Made by a program: the position numbers and the translations under genes
NCBI GenBank assembly: GCA_022478985.1
Contig: JAKSZP010007909.1
Location: forward strand, 124,001-188,000
Source: Massospora cicadina
Taxonomy: Eukaryota; Entomophthoromycota; Entomophthoromycetes; Entomophthorales; Entomophthoraceae
Direction: 5' to 3'
Length of the DNA stretch: 64,000 bases
Shown here: piece after piece, positions 11,800 through 23,200 of the stretch
Layout: the number at the start of each line of letters is the position of its first letter
How positions within the stretch are numbered: position 1 is the first letter of the stretch
Notes under the pieces: generated by a model
The model's input: only the letters and a program-made list of their open reading frames with translations
The model's database searches: none
What the model was told of the DNA's origin: nothing

Positions 11800-12901
11800 G
11801 TCAGAAAGTTGACTTGACAAAGAAAGGCTGGGCTTTCATCGGGGGTAATCTAATACCCCACAAAAGAATCCATAGTCCACAAGGCATCATCATTATAATA
11901 ATATACATATAAGAACTATACAGAGACAAGTGCGGAAAGTACTGTTCTATGAACATTATTCCTGCTCTGACCAGTAAACTGATTGCTGAAAGTAATCAGG
12001 ACCATGCTTTGAGTAAGATAGTAAAAACCCAAGGTCAGCGGGATGGGATTGTGCCATCCATTAGCGTTTTCCATTTGGGTGGGATTTCTGACTCAGCTGA
12101 ATATGAACATGATAACGTGGGGCAACAAGGGTCTCATCATGTTTGATCCTCGCAACTTGCTTTGAGTAGCATCCAAATAATTGTCAATATCAGTTTCCCT
12201 CTTATTGGAGCGAATTGGTTCAAGTAATGGGTCAATAAGCTCTCCTTGAGTTATTTTCAGGATGTACTCACAATACTTTTGAGCGTGTACATGGTACTGT
12301 GGAGTGGCAATCATTCTGTCAGGTTTAATTTCATCAAAGTCTCCCTGAGATGTGACCGTTGAATCTTCAATTCCATTTTCTTCATAATTCGGACTGAATA
12401 GATTAAGTGGTTGGTCGTTCCATTCATTTTGAGATTCTTAATAGTCATTTTGTTGGATTGGAGCATCTTAAAAAACTCGTAAGGTATGACTCCCAAGAGT
12501 TTCCGTGCTGAGAGAGGCAATAGCAGAGATAACCAATGTGATGGTCACAATCAAAACTGATTCAAATGAGTGTGGACCCTCCATTGGTTGGGGTAGTTCC
12601 TTAGGGATCGCCAGAATAGTTGAAGACTTATAAAATGTTCAAAGAATTTTGGAGATATTAAAGGTTTAATAAGGATAGTACAAACTAACCCAGCACTCTG
12701 CCATCAGCAGAGCACTGGGTTTTTATAGTTGAAGAGAAGCGAGGGGCGGGGACTGAGTTTTAATTTTTACAACTAGACGCACATTTCTTGTTGAAATGCC
12801 ATGACTTTTTGCGTCATAGCTTGGCTAGCAAATTGTGGGTGCCTTGATTTGCAGTTCTTGTTGTCATACATTTTGTTTCCACTGGGGTTCCAGCATGGCA
12901 G

Positions 12902-13476
12902 TGTAACAGTCAGGAAAAATCTTAGTTCCAGCTGCTATATAATAAATGATTCTTTTGGCACTGACAAGAACCAAAGCACCCTTAACTTCAAGTGGGGAGA
13001 GGTTTGGGGCACCAAAAAGCCAAACATTGCTACCAAGAGTTAGTTATGCAAAGTCCAAAGTGGCTGGTCTGACCCACCCACGCAAAAGCTCCTCAAAACT
13101 AGATACCCAAAAAAGACTAACAGGTAAGCGAGGTATGCTGACCCCATATCAACCTTTTTTTATTCTGGATATAAAAAGGCCCACCAAACAGAGCTCATCT
13201 GAAGAGCAACTGACAATGCTCCCCAGGAGGGAAAGCTAGGGGTAAATTCTGCTGTGAACTTCAGAATTGGTGGGCATGCCTTATAAAGGCTGCCCTTTGG
13301 GGGCCTCATCCAAATCATTGATTAGGCTCATATGAGCCTAATCTACAACTTGGGTGCGTCACAGCCAAGCGCTCACAACTGACCAAACCAGAAGTCCTTT
13401 TAAACAATTTGACTTGGATTCAGAAAATCTGAATTCAAGTTGAAATGTAAAAATAAAGATGAACTTGATTGTTACA
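12902..13476. repeat. Solo LTR S1 with perfect target duplication
   Basis: A 575-bp unit starts TGTAACA and ends TGTTACA (perfect 7-bp inverted ends). It is flanked by GGCAG at 12897-12901 and 13477-13481, and is absent from the left LTR of element C at the same point. This is the signature of an LTR element reduced to one LTR by recombination. A related copy in reverse orientation ends at 44841. Confidence 0.93.
13320..13343. repeat. 24-bp perfect palindrome inside solo LTR S1
   Basis: The arm GATTAGGCTCAT is followed directly by its reverse complement ATGAGCCTAATC. The S2 copy has a looser stem (GATGGTT...AACCATC, about 44491-44532) at the corresponding place, which hints at a conserved structure. 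Its role is unknown; a regulatory protein site or an RNA hairpin are both possible. Confidence 0.85.
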
Positions 13477-13859
13477 GGCAGCATATCTCACAAATTTCTT
13501 TTCAAATTCTTTCTTTCCCTTTGGAGGGATCATTGCCAGATCGTTTTGGGGCTGATTTTCTTTTGGGACTTCAGCCTCAATCCACCCAATCATGCCCAGA
13601 TTTTGATGCAGATTGTTGCAATTTAATGACATAAATGTTGGCTGAATCATGTTTCCTGGCAAAAATCATCCCCATATTTTTTGACTTGTTGTAACAACAA
13701 TTCAAGGGGCCTTAGTAGAAACCCACCGCTCATCTAGGGCGTGCCCTAAATCTGAGAATTTCTCCAACAGAAGGGCTTGGGATGCTCATTCCTTCTTAGA
13801 TCAAAAGGGGTGAATCAAGAGATTCAATTTTATGGGGCAGCTAGGATCTTTACAGAAAG

Positions 13860-14800
13860 GCTTTATCGTATCAACTTGTCAAACCCAATTTTGCTTGGCA
13901 TACTGTATACATTGACATGGTGAGGCCCCTGGCTAACACCTGCGGCCAATTTAAGTACGTTATCATGGCCATTGATCACTTCACAAAATGAGTGGAGGCC
14001 AAAGCAGTTAAGTTACTGGGCTTGATAACCACCGCTAAGTTAATTTTGAAAAACACAATATATCAACATGGTTGCCCCCAGTTCATTTTAATGGATAGAG
14101 GACTAATTTTACATCCTGGATAATGATGGAGCTCAATGAGTTGATGGATAAAAGAGGTTTCATGTCTAAACATTATCACCCTGAGACCAATGGCATGGTT
14201 AAATTAGTGAAAGGTACCCAGGTAGATATTTTACGTAAGTTGGTTATGGGTAAAGCGTCTAGTTGGAACCTCTTTTTGCCTTCCGCGGTGTTTTCCTATA
14301 ATATTGTTTATCACTTGGCCATGGGGCATTCCCCTTTGAGTTATTGCATGGGAAGCATTCCGCTTTGCCTCCGCTGCTGTATTCCTGTGTTTAGGAGGAG
14401 AGCGTGAGATCCAGCCAATATCTTGAGAAACTCATGCAAACTTTAAATCAATTACAAAGCTCCGCCTACTCTAATGCACTGGCATAAAAAGTAAAGGCTA
14501 GGACTCACAATAATGAGGATTGCCGGACTTTAACTACTTTTGATGTAGGGAAATTAGTCTGATATTATGATAATCATGGCTTTAGAAGGATTAGAAAGCT
14601 AGAGCACATTTGGAAAGGTCTCTTCGACATTATAGATAAGACATCCACTGATGACTACACTCTTAAGGATCCTACTAAGGGCCACCTTATCAACTGCATG
14701 CATGCTAAGTTTTTTAAACCTTATCAGCCCTCTGACCTTAGGTCCACTGACACTTTATAACTTCTTGGGCCTCAACACATTGTTACCTGACGTTTGGTCA
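13860..14800 (+). pseudogene. Element B integrase, catalytic core and C-terminus
   Basis: It continues the integrase broken at 5408. Frame phrases are AWHTVYIDMVRPL, YVIMAIDHFTK (first Asp, then TGA in place of Trp), QHGCPQFILMD, and HYHPETNGMVKLV in frame 14123-14407. In the last, the catalytic Glu of NGxxER is Lys. The C-terminal part (14520-14745) reads HIWKGLFDIIDKTSTDDYTL and ends ...FFKPYQPSDL, with no chromodomain. Confidence 0.8.
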
Positions 14801-14812
14801 AGTGGGGGGAAA
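14801..14812 (+). other. Polypurine tract of element B
   Basis: AGTGGGGGGAAA directly precedes the TG of the 3' LTR, the normal place and composition of the plus-strand primer. Confidence 0.8.
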
Positions 14813-15595
14813 TGTTATAAATGGTTTGACTAACCATCAGTGTATATCTATATCTAATTTTATATTCAACTAATATTTAGAAAGAGGATTTAATTTCGTC
14901 TTAGTAATTGGTTGGGCACGCGTCCCCAGTTTTTATATGGAGATGATACCTTACTATTGTACTGTTAATCAAATCTATAAACTACTGACGCAATTCTTGT
15001 TCCCCTATATTATTGACCACTGGCGCCGTGGCTTCAATTGGTTGTTCGCCTCTCATTTCAGATTAAAATTAATATGCTTTTTACCCCGCGTTGGCTTAAG
15101 TTTATCAGTAATAGGGTCTATTATGATTACTATGGCCAGCTGCTAGTGATTTGAGGTACCTTCAGTGGGATTTGGTTACTTCTTTGTATTGATCATATGT
15201 GAAAATACCCACCATCATATTCACTTGCTTCCCTGGCGTAATTTTAAGATTATGCCAGTAATATACCAATATTAATGACTGATTAGTAACCTCAAAGTAC
15301 ACCAATGAGAACTCTTGTAAAGAGAGGATATCTGAGTGAGCTTATTATCTGGAACGTGTCTTTTTACCTTAGTAGATAGTTTGGATCTACTAGTAAGTTT
15401 AAGAGCGATCCTAGGAACCCCGTCATTATCAGATACTATGGAAGATTCCTACTGTTGAATTAATAAAGACCCTAAATATGATGTTAAGGTTTTTAGCGGT
15501 TATTTTTCCCAGATCACTTCTTCAGTAGTGTTTGGCATTGCTATTTGCATGAACTTAGTTCATTGGAACTTGGTGCCTAAGCACAGTTTTCAACA
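14813..15595 (+). repeat. 3' LTR of element B
   Basis: It is 783 bp, starts TGTTATAA after the polypurine tract and ends CAACA. The last 220 bp match the truncated 5' LTR at 790-1013. ORF-like stretches within it are short and not conserved. Confidence 0.8.
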
Positions 15596-16514
15596 ACACA
15601 CTTGCCAAGTTTTTTGTCAAATCACCAGGTGCCCAGAGACCTTAGACCCTATAAAAACCCTGGACTTCAAAATATGGGGCCTCAACTTCGAGGGATCCCT
15701 ATGAGTTGCAACTAACGAGTTTAATTATATCCTAGTAAACGCCAAATATTTTAGCCTTTGGCCCATTTAGCAAGCAGTTCCACAAGTTAATAGGGTCACC
15801 ACAGTTCAGTATCTATACAAAGAGATCTTTATCATCTATAAACTGCCCCACCTTATGTTGAACAACTGTGATCATATTTCCAATAATATGTTGGTATGAA
15901 GGAATGTTTAACAAAAAAGTCTCCCAAGACCTTGTTCGTTGCATTATTTACAAGTCATTCTTTTCTTGGCAGGTTGTGCACCAAACAGCCCACAAGACAG
16001 CCTGGCAACAATGTCCCAAGCATTGCTCTGGACCCTCAAATTCTCCTTGCCGTTTTCTGGCTTTCTTGTGAGGAGGATGAAAAGTTTGGGGGTGGTCTGT
16101 GAGACTTCTGGTGGTTGAGGCCTCTTGCGCCTGCCAGTGGATCTCCATAGGGAATGTTGACACTTTCTGAGAAACCTGCCAGATGACAGAGGCCAGTGGC
16201 TTATTGAACGTCCACTGCATCTTGGCTGAGGTGAGTCATATATATAGCATATGCTGCCATGGTTTTATTTCCCCTAGACCATTTAATTTGGAATTTCAAA
16301 CTTATCATTGTAAAGTGATTTGGTCCTCCCTTTTAGTTTCTGACATAACCTAGTCTGTCAAAAAATCTAGGCAACTCTCTTCTGGTGTAAGGTTACATAT
16401 GTTGAGTTAACATGTGTTGGGGTTTTGCCCACACCTTCCAGCTTCCTTGGTTAAATAATCTGCTGGTTTGCTAAGGGATAAGTCCTGCTAGCAGATGATT
16501 TTGATAGGTTATTT
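15596..16514. other. Unassigned spacer, no gene recognised
   Basis: Mixed-composition sequence between the end of element B and the next repeat. The longest frame, minus 16220-15948 (90 residues), has no family resemblance that I recognise. It may be older repeat debris. Confidence 0.5.
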
Positions 16515-17480
16515 TGTTATAGCTTTAATAAAGCAGCAAATTTTTTGTGGTAATTCACTGGGTTCAGATCTACTGGGTCAATCCTCATGAATGCCTAAGA
16601 TCTTGTCAGGCAGAGTTGCCAACAGAAATGATTCATCTGATAGTTAATCATTGATTAACTAATAGATGTGCCAATTCAGGTCAGTCATGTTTCATCACTG
16701 ACTGATTGAGGATTTATTTAACTGTTGTTAGGTGAGTAATGCTGTCTGCAATTAGCAAATAGACCAGTTGGTTTACAACCTGGTATAAAGGGTAAAGAGT
16801 TACATTATCTAAATAGGTTGCTAGCCAAACATGGTTGGTTTGCTGTGATTGAGTGGAGAAGTTAGGGACATGTTCTATTGTCTTTCCATTTTAGGTTTAT
16901 GGGGTGTCTTATAGAGGAATTTCTAGCAATGGAGAATCCCATCACTGGAAGAGACCTCAAAGAGAAATTCAATGGCAACGGCTGCCATTTCATTACTGAG
17001 GTGCCGACTGAGGAGCTGGGTGCCAAATTTCCCTATAAATTCCCTAGTTTTTATCACAATAAATCAGTACTAGTTCTATTCATCTTCAGTTTATATTGGT
17101 TTAATACATTAATTGTTGACTCTTTTGTGTGATAATTAGTGAGTACCAGATATCCTTGGAAGAGAAGCAGATTTCTGCTGACTCAGCGTGATGCAAACTA
17201 AGGCCTAGAACCTCTGAAACTAGATTAGATTAAGTCTTTCTGGAAGAGAGAAGAAGTCTTTATTTGTCAATATAATTAGCATCAAGTGGAGCATTCCAAG
17301 TTTAGCGTTGGACCACCCATCAATCTGGTTTATATATATCCGCTACAGATAATAGTCTCCATACTATCATCAATTGCATATCTATATTAATATCAATTAA
17401 CTCAAATAGTGCATATAATAAAAGAACCTGCAGTTAATCTCTGGGGACTAATATTAGCAAAAACTCAGATTTTGACAACA
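16515..17480 (+). repeat. LTR-like repeat K, copy 1
   Basis: Nearly 1 kb is collinear with 42207-43206. Shared blocks include GTCAGGCAGAGTT, CATCTGATAGTT, AACATGGTTGG/AATATGGTTGG, CTTTCCATTTTAGGT and AATGGCAACGGCTGCCATTT. It probably starts TGTTATAG and ends GACAACA; the left edge is approximate. No clear 5-bp duplication was found, so solo LTR status is inferred from LTR-like ends and from an adjacent candidate polypurine tract in copy 2 only. Confidence 0.6.
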
Positions 17481-17693
17481 TGCAAGGTCTTGTGAGCCTG
17501 GTTTGTTACAGAATGATGGCCCAGGCATGCTATTGGCACTCAATGATGACAACATACAATTTTAAGAGAGATAATCTGATTTATTGAATGAATTAAATTT
17601 TTAGAATACTAAAGAATAAAGTGTTAATGACAACCCTGAAAAATGGCATAAATACCTACTATTCTTTTCTGGGAATACTAAACTAAGGTTCAC
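17481..17693. other. Short AT-rich spacer
   Basis: Sequence between repeat K copy 1 and the solo LTR of family F. Nothing was recognised apart from the 5-bp duplication TTCAC at its right end. Confidence 0.5.
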
Positions 17694-18404
17694 TGTAACA
17701 GGTGGGCTCATGCCAATATGCCACAAAGGAATTGGGTAATAAGAGCCATGTTGCTGATCATACTAGGGACAGGCCTGAAGAAGCCCATCCCCAAACCCTT
17801 TTGCCATTCCTTGTCATTGCCATATATTCCTGCACCACTGTTTCCATGACGCTGCACATCAACGGCAGGGTCTGGATCCATGAGAGGGCTGAGAATGATG
17901 CCAATGCCATGCCAAGCTCGCTAGTTGAGATCATCACTTTGATCTGATAATATAATTTTAATAAAAATAAGGAGAATACTAGCAAGCAACTTTATTCAAA
18001 ATTCCTGATTTGTTCTTAGAAGATGCAACTAGCCATTCAGGCCCCAACCATCCCCTAATAAATAGCACTTTGCTAGTCTTGTAACAAGCTCCCTCCTACG
18101 CTAGGCTATCTCAAACACTGTCCAACACATCACTCATGAAGACTTTACATCCCACCAGATCATCATCAATGCCATTTGTAACCCTGGTGTCATATTTTCT
18201 TGGATGCATTTAAGTTTTGGAATGTCAAATCTCCCATTCTCAATCATACAACTCCCCATCAGACTCGCCACCAACTCTGACTTCCTCAAATTATCCTCTG
18301 ATACTTCTCTCCTATATAAGGCCCTTCCTATCAAAGCAATGTGTGGATTGAGTGTCACCTGATCTGAAGCAATGTGCAGATCAGGTGCAGCCTGATCCGT
18401 TACA
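17694..18404 (-). repeat. Solo LTR of family F (reverse orientation)
   Basis: A 711-bp unit from TGTAACA to CCTGATCCGTTACA is the reverse complement of the LTRs at 31504-32148 and 36414-37061. Flanks are TTCAC (17689-17693) and TCCAC (18405-18409), a target duplication with one change. It keeps the GATCAGG/CCTGATC terminal hairpin, a TATATAGG box and the LTR-internal ORF. Confidence 0.88.
17758..17934 (-). CDS. LTR-internal membrane-protein-like ORF, family F, solo-LTR copy
   Basis: From ATG at 17934 the frame reads MISTSELGMALASFSALSW and runs about 58 codons to a stop at 17758. Downstream in the same frame the homologous ending (TWLLLPNSFVAYW) is still visible after that stop. It matches the ORFs in both LTRs of element F. 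The predicted product has hydrophobic stretches, but there is no database evidence. Whether it is ever translated is unknown. Confidence 0.4.
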   Translation of the reverse strand: MISTSELGMALASFSALSWIQTLPLMCSVMETVVQEYMAMTRNGKRVWGWASSGLSLV

Positions 18405-19860
18405 TCCACAGTACTACCAAGCATATAATCTATGGGCTACTTTTTGGGATAAAAAAAGTAAATGAGGCGGGTCAACCTTGGGACAAATATACCACATCAA
18501 GTTTTTTTAGCCTGTGCTGGTTTCAAACCTGTTTCAATCAAAACTCAGCCCAGAGTGGAGCAGGAACCACCCTGCTATGCTATCACTCCTCTACTTTTTG
18601 GAATGAAATTCAACTTAATATGCTGTCTAAGCAGCTCAACAGCCAGTTTTCATCAACTTGTTGACTCAAACAATCTTATGCTAAAAATAAAGACCAGTTA
18701 TGCAATCTTTCTAAACTCCTCAAGGTCATTATAGGAGGTGACCTTGCCCCCCTATACTATAGCAAACTTCTGAACTCCTGATCCAAAAAAGGCTTGCCCT
18801 CATTTCAAAGGTTGTTTAGGGTTATTAAAGTGCTCCCTTATAGGAACTACAATCTAAAGACCCATGTCAGGCATCACCCTTTTTAGGATGAAGCCTTTTG
18901 CTTGGGGTCACACTTTGTCAATATTAAATTATTGGTGAATGCCAGATTATGCACCCCATTAACTTGGGTTGAGCTAATATGAAGTGTTAGGAGTTGTCCC
19001 TGATCACTATTGTTAATATTCTAAATAAATTTACCTCTTCCTAACCTATCAAAGATCAATTCCAATATTGGTTGAATTCTAGGATTACCGGTGACTATTG
19101 TGAGGATAATCCATCATGAATATACTATTATAATTTAACTTTATTATGTTAAATCAGCAATTGATCTTGATAGTTTTGCTAAGCTAGGCATTAAGTTGCC
19201 ATCACTTAGTATTTTCCCTGGGGTTGTTTATGAATTCTCTTGCCCTCCGCTAGTAGCCTTAGCACTTTATTTATTAGGAGGTTTTCCTAATAAACATTAC
19301 CTTTTATCTTATTATACCCAATATAATACGTTTATATTTACTATACCTAATATAATTCAACAAATAAATCCCTTCTCCAACAAGGGTTGAGGTTGGTAAA
19401 CTTAGGGGAAATTTTGCCCCTTTCTCTTGGGCAGGGCAATGGACTGAGCATCCATACTTGCCCCCCTTGTTGGGATTCTGGGCCAGCACCATATGAGCAC
19501 CCTAAGCAGCCAGAAATCATGATAACTCTCAATGGAGTGCATATCAATCTACCACCAATGGCAACTGTCACAGACTATATCCATATAAAAATAAGGGGGA
19601 GTGTCAAACAGTCTAGCAATTTGCCAACATCTTGTGAATCTTCAATTTAACTAGTAGAGGTTTTTCATATTTATACTGGGTTACACCGATAATTCCAGAA
19701 ATCCTAAGCTTTGAAAACCCCCTAAAAATGGGTTTAAGAACCCCCATTAGTTTCCCAATATGGGAATATTTTAGAGTCCAAATTTATTTTACGGTTTATT
19801 TTATCTAAAATAATAGAATTTACTTAACTGGGCGGTTATCACAATAAAACGCCCAGGGTG
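18405..19860. other. AT-rich intergenic region upstream of the HECT gene
   Basis: No gene was recognised. Short frames (19196-19390, 19387-19650, 18374-18664) lack codon structure or known motifs. Near its right end a small stem, GGGCG...CGCCC (about 19831-19856), marks the change to the GC-rich gene island. Confidence 0.5.
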
Positions 19861-20255
19861 ACAGATGGTGACTGCAGGCCCGGTGATCCGGAGTGGCAGG
19901 TTAATACGCTGCCGCGCCGGCAACCCGTCACGGAATCCGTTACCTCCGCGGCAAGGTATTAACCAAAAGGTAGTTGATAATTGGTTAATCGATATTCACC
20001 GAAAGTCTAATGGCTTATCCCGAATAAACTATTCAAATGTTCACCGAAAGTATACCGGCCATGAGGACGGCTTACCGATCAATTGGTTGGCTAACCTAGA
20101 TGATATCAAGCCAACCCGCTATCCGTTAATCTGATTGGACGATGTGAAACTTACAAAACCCGAATCGTTTAAATGCAGGTAGTTACCAATTGAAAATAGA
20201 GACCAACCTGGGTTAAATTAAAGATCGCGTGGCGGGAAAAGCCTGCAATCAAGTT
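19861..20255 (+). promoter_or_regulatory. GC-rich upstream region / probable 5' UTR and promoter of the HECT gene
   Basis: Composition jumps in GC here compared with the AT-rich DNA to the left. An 89-codon plus frame (19865-20134) has no recognisable domain and may be chance or an upstream ORF. It repeats the word TTCACCGAAAGT (about 19995 and 20040). No TATA box stands out. Confidence 0.35.
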
Positions 20256-23200
20256 ATGTGGAACTTTGAGGGGAACGCCGGCTCGCGGCCACGGCAGATT
20301 AACCTCGGTGGGCGTGTAGCGGCGGTGACCAAGGAGGCGATCTTGCAAAGGACCCGCGAGGAGCGTAGGAGGCGGGAACTCGAGAGGATCCGTCAGCATG
20401 CGGCGATTAAAATCCAGGTAATTTGAAGGGTGGAGGTTGGTAAAGTCACAAGCTTGAATTTTGGACCCTAAAGTTTTATTGGTTAGCATGCGGCGATTAA
20501 AATCCAGGTAGTTTTAGGGTGGTGGTTGGTAATGTCACACGATTGATTTTGGACCTCAAAGTTTTATTAGCCAGCATGCGGCGACTAAAATCCAGGTAGT
20601 TTGAAGGGTGGTTATCGTTTTGTCACAAGAAACTTGGTCCCTAAAAGTTTTATTGGCCGGCATCCGGCGATCAAAATCCGGGTAGTTTGAAGGGTGGTTA
20701 TTGGTAAAGTCACACGTTTGAAACTTAGACCTCAAAGTTTGCTTAACTTTCGGTTTGTGAGGCATACCCACCTAATGTAATTAGGGTCTCATTCGCTTAG
20801 TAAATGGGTTTGCCAAACTATATACGATATTGGCCTACTAATATGCGGTGCGCTGGTTTGTATTATACCCTCTACGAATCTTTCATGCTTTATTATCACA
20901 TTAAACCTAAAACGCCAAACGGATAGCTGATGTATTAATGTTTGCCAGCGATCTTATAGGCGTAAAGTCGAAAGCGTGGTTTTGAAGCGAGGGTTACGGT
21001 CGGATTTTGATGAGGGGGTGGAATCCATCTCCAAGGCCTCTCCCACCTGGGACAAATTCTATACTCTAGTCTGTAAACTGGTTGCCTTTTTCACTGGTAT
21101 GTCCCGTGAAAGGTATCTTGATGTGCCGTCCCCATATTAAAGGTTAGAGGTGCCGCTGTTCCTCCTCCCGCTAGCCGAGCCTTCTCTGGGCCCATGGTGG
21201 TCGGCGGTGATGGGCCGTTTTCTCAACTTAACGCTGCAGGGGTTGAGCGCGGCGGCGTAAGTGGGCTCGCCCAAGGTTTAACTTGCTTTCAGGCCGGACG
21301 CGATCACCGTTATGCTTTGGGGCATCGACGTAAAAAGTTATTCCTTAATAAGGTGACAAGCCTATCTTTTGGTTACTCATGAGGATCCAGCGATGTGCGA
21401 GATAGGGATTTGATCTACCAAAAGGTGGTGGGGAGCCTGGTATCGAAGGGGCTATTTTTAGTGGTTGGCGAATCTGTGAGCGCTAGGCCGGTAAGCTTAC
21501 GCTTACGCTCCTGTAAACGTCCCGCTTGCCTTAGGGTGGAACCGAGCTCCTGCGCGCGGTTGGGCTTCTCCTTACCGCGCCAAACCTCGCCCCGCAGAGT
21601 TCCGAGATGATTACCAGATTTCATCTGCAGCTCTTTTCCCGGATAAGCTTTTCGGAGGCGTTGACGTCGGATGGGGCGACGGCGTTCTTCAACACTTTGC
21701 CGATATGGCAACTGCTGGGTGTCTTGCATCAACTGCTCACTCGAAGCCAAGGCGAGCTTGTGAATCGGTGCTCGGCCGTGTCTCAAAATCTGGCCGCCAT
21801 GGAACCTCTGGTTTTGGAACAAGCCTCGTCGGGCGAGCTGGTAAGCTTGAGTTTTGGGTAGTGGGGGTAAACGTTAGGCTCTTTACTTCCGTTGCTTGCA
21901 AGGGGTGTTGGCGCTTGCCATTCCTGAAGATTACGCAAGAGATGATAACGGGCACTCCGACGCCTTGTCGGTGCAAAACCCGAGTGAGCTGGAACTTGGC
22001 GGGAGGATGTTTATGGCTCGGGCGTGTGGGGTTGCTCTGGCGCGAGCAAGCGGTCCCGAAGACCCATTGCTAGACGCACTGGTCAAGTATTGCACGCATC
22101 TTTTAGTGGGTTGGCCCCAGCTTGAGGAAGAGGTGTTGGGGAATTTGCTTTATGGGCACTCGGGGCTGCGGCGAGGGCTGGTTCCGGTTTTATGTGAGCG
22201 GGCGCTGGTTTCGGCCCACACCCTAGACTTTGGCGCGGCGTACCTTCTGATTCGGTTGCTTCTTCGGCAACTGGAGGTATTGGGCGATAACCCAATGGTG
22301 GGGGATACGGGCCAGGAGCTTCTCACGCCACCCCAGGCGCGAGCGCTGATTCCGGCGCTCGGTGATTGCCTGTTTGGCATGTATTGGGGGGTGACGGATG
22401 CGACGCTTTTGGCGCGCCTGGCGGGGCAGCCCTTCACCACGAAACACTTCCGCCATTCCGCTACGGCGCTGCTGCGGCAAATCCACGAAAAGAACTCCCG
22501 CTTTCAGTTTTTGCCCGCGGGGGTCTGGTCGGAGCCCTGGGCGACGCTGCGGCAGGACGACTTTGCCGTGAGTGCCGCCCACGAATTGTTCCAGCTCTCC
22601 GACGGCCAGGAAGATGAGGTGGAAGTGGTACAACCACGGGTGGCCATCCTACGCAGCATCCCGTTTATCGTGCCGTTCGACATCCGCGTCGATATCTTTT
22701 CGCGCTGCATCGCGCTCGAAAGGGAGCGGGTTGAGGTCGGGGCGCACATCCATCCCCGCGAGCATATCCCCGCCGACATCCGGCGCGACAAAGTTTTCGA
22801 GGATGGCTTTACCCAGCTCAACCCCCTCGGGAGCGCCCTGAAGAAGCGGGTCAGCATCACCCTGTACAACCATCTGGGCATGCCCGAGGCGGGGATCGAC
22901 GGCGGTGGCGTGTTTAAGGAATTCCTCAACGCTTTGATCCAACAGGCCTTCGATCCCCAAACCGACCTGTTTCTGCACACGTCTGAACAGCTGCTCTATC
23001 CAAGCCCCCATCGCGCCAATCGCGAATACCCGCGCCTGCGCCAATATGAGTTTATTGGCAGGATGGTGGGCAAAGCTCTGTTCGAGGGGATTCTCATCGA
23101 CGCTTCCTTTGCCCGCTTCTTTTTGTCGAAGTGGCTGGGACACCGTAGCTTTTTAGATGACCTACCGTCCCTCGACGCCGAGTTGTACGCCGGCTTGATG

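Larger units (their letters stand above)
5409..13854 (-). mobile_element. Ty3/gypsy chromodomain element C, nested in B
   Basis: LTRs at 5409-6878 and 11800-13854 bracket a minus-strand polyprotein. Flanking 5-mers are AAAAG (5404-5408) and GAAAG (13855-13859), a target duplication with one mismatch. The right LTR is 2055 bp only because a 575-bp solo LTR plus its 5-bp duplication lies in it; without that it is 1475 bp against 1470 bp on the left. Read on the minus strand the order is gag, protease, RT, RNase H, integrase, chromodomain. All frames are broken. Confidence 0.9.
11800..13854 (-). repeat. LTR of element C (right, 5' LTR), interrupted by a solo LTR
   Basis: It begins TGTCAGA and ends TTTACA on the plus strand, matching the left LTR throughout except for the insert at 12902-13481. 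The hairpin block CCCAGCACTCTGCCATCAGC followed by AGAGCACTGGGTTTTTATA recurs at about 12690-12727. Confidence 0.85.
790..15595 (+). mobile_element. Ty3/gypsy element B, split by element C
   Basis: This is a plus-strand LTR retrotransposon in gag-protease-dUTPase-like-RT-RNase H-integrase order, interrupted at 5409-13859 by element C. Integrase reading stops in ...VPYQK just before 5409 and resumes as ALSYQLVKPNFAW just after 13859, which proves that C landed inside B. Many in-frame stops and frameshifts show it is dead. The 5' LTR is truncated on its left (only about 224 bp remain against 783 bp at the 3' end). No chromodomain follows the integrase. Confidence 0.85.

Noticed and set aside
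5425..11815. LTR of element C starting at TGMCAAAGAAAG
   Set aside because: Similarity extends another 15-16 bases outward to TGTCAGA, and only that start gives a target duplication (AAAAG/GAAAG) and LTRs of matching length.
15948..16220. 90-codon minus frame as a gene
   Set aside because: There is no recognisable motif or neighbour context and it lies in repeat-rich DNA. It is left as spacer.
19865..20134. 89-codon plus frame just upstream of the HECT start codon as an extra exon
   Set aside because: The HECT family N-terminus starts at MWNFEG (20256) with the expected sequence, and this frame has no matching family motif. It may be 5' UTR or chance.
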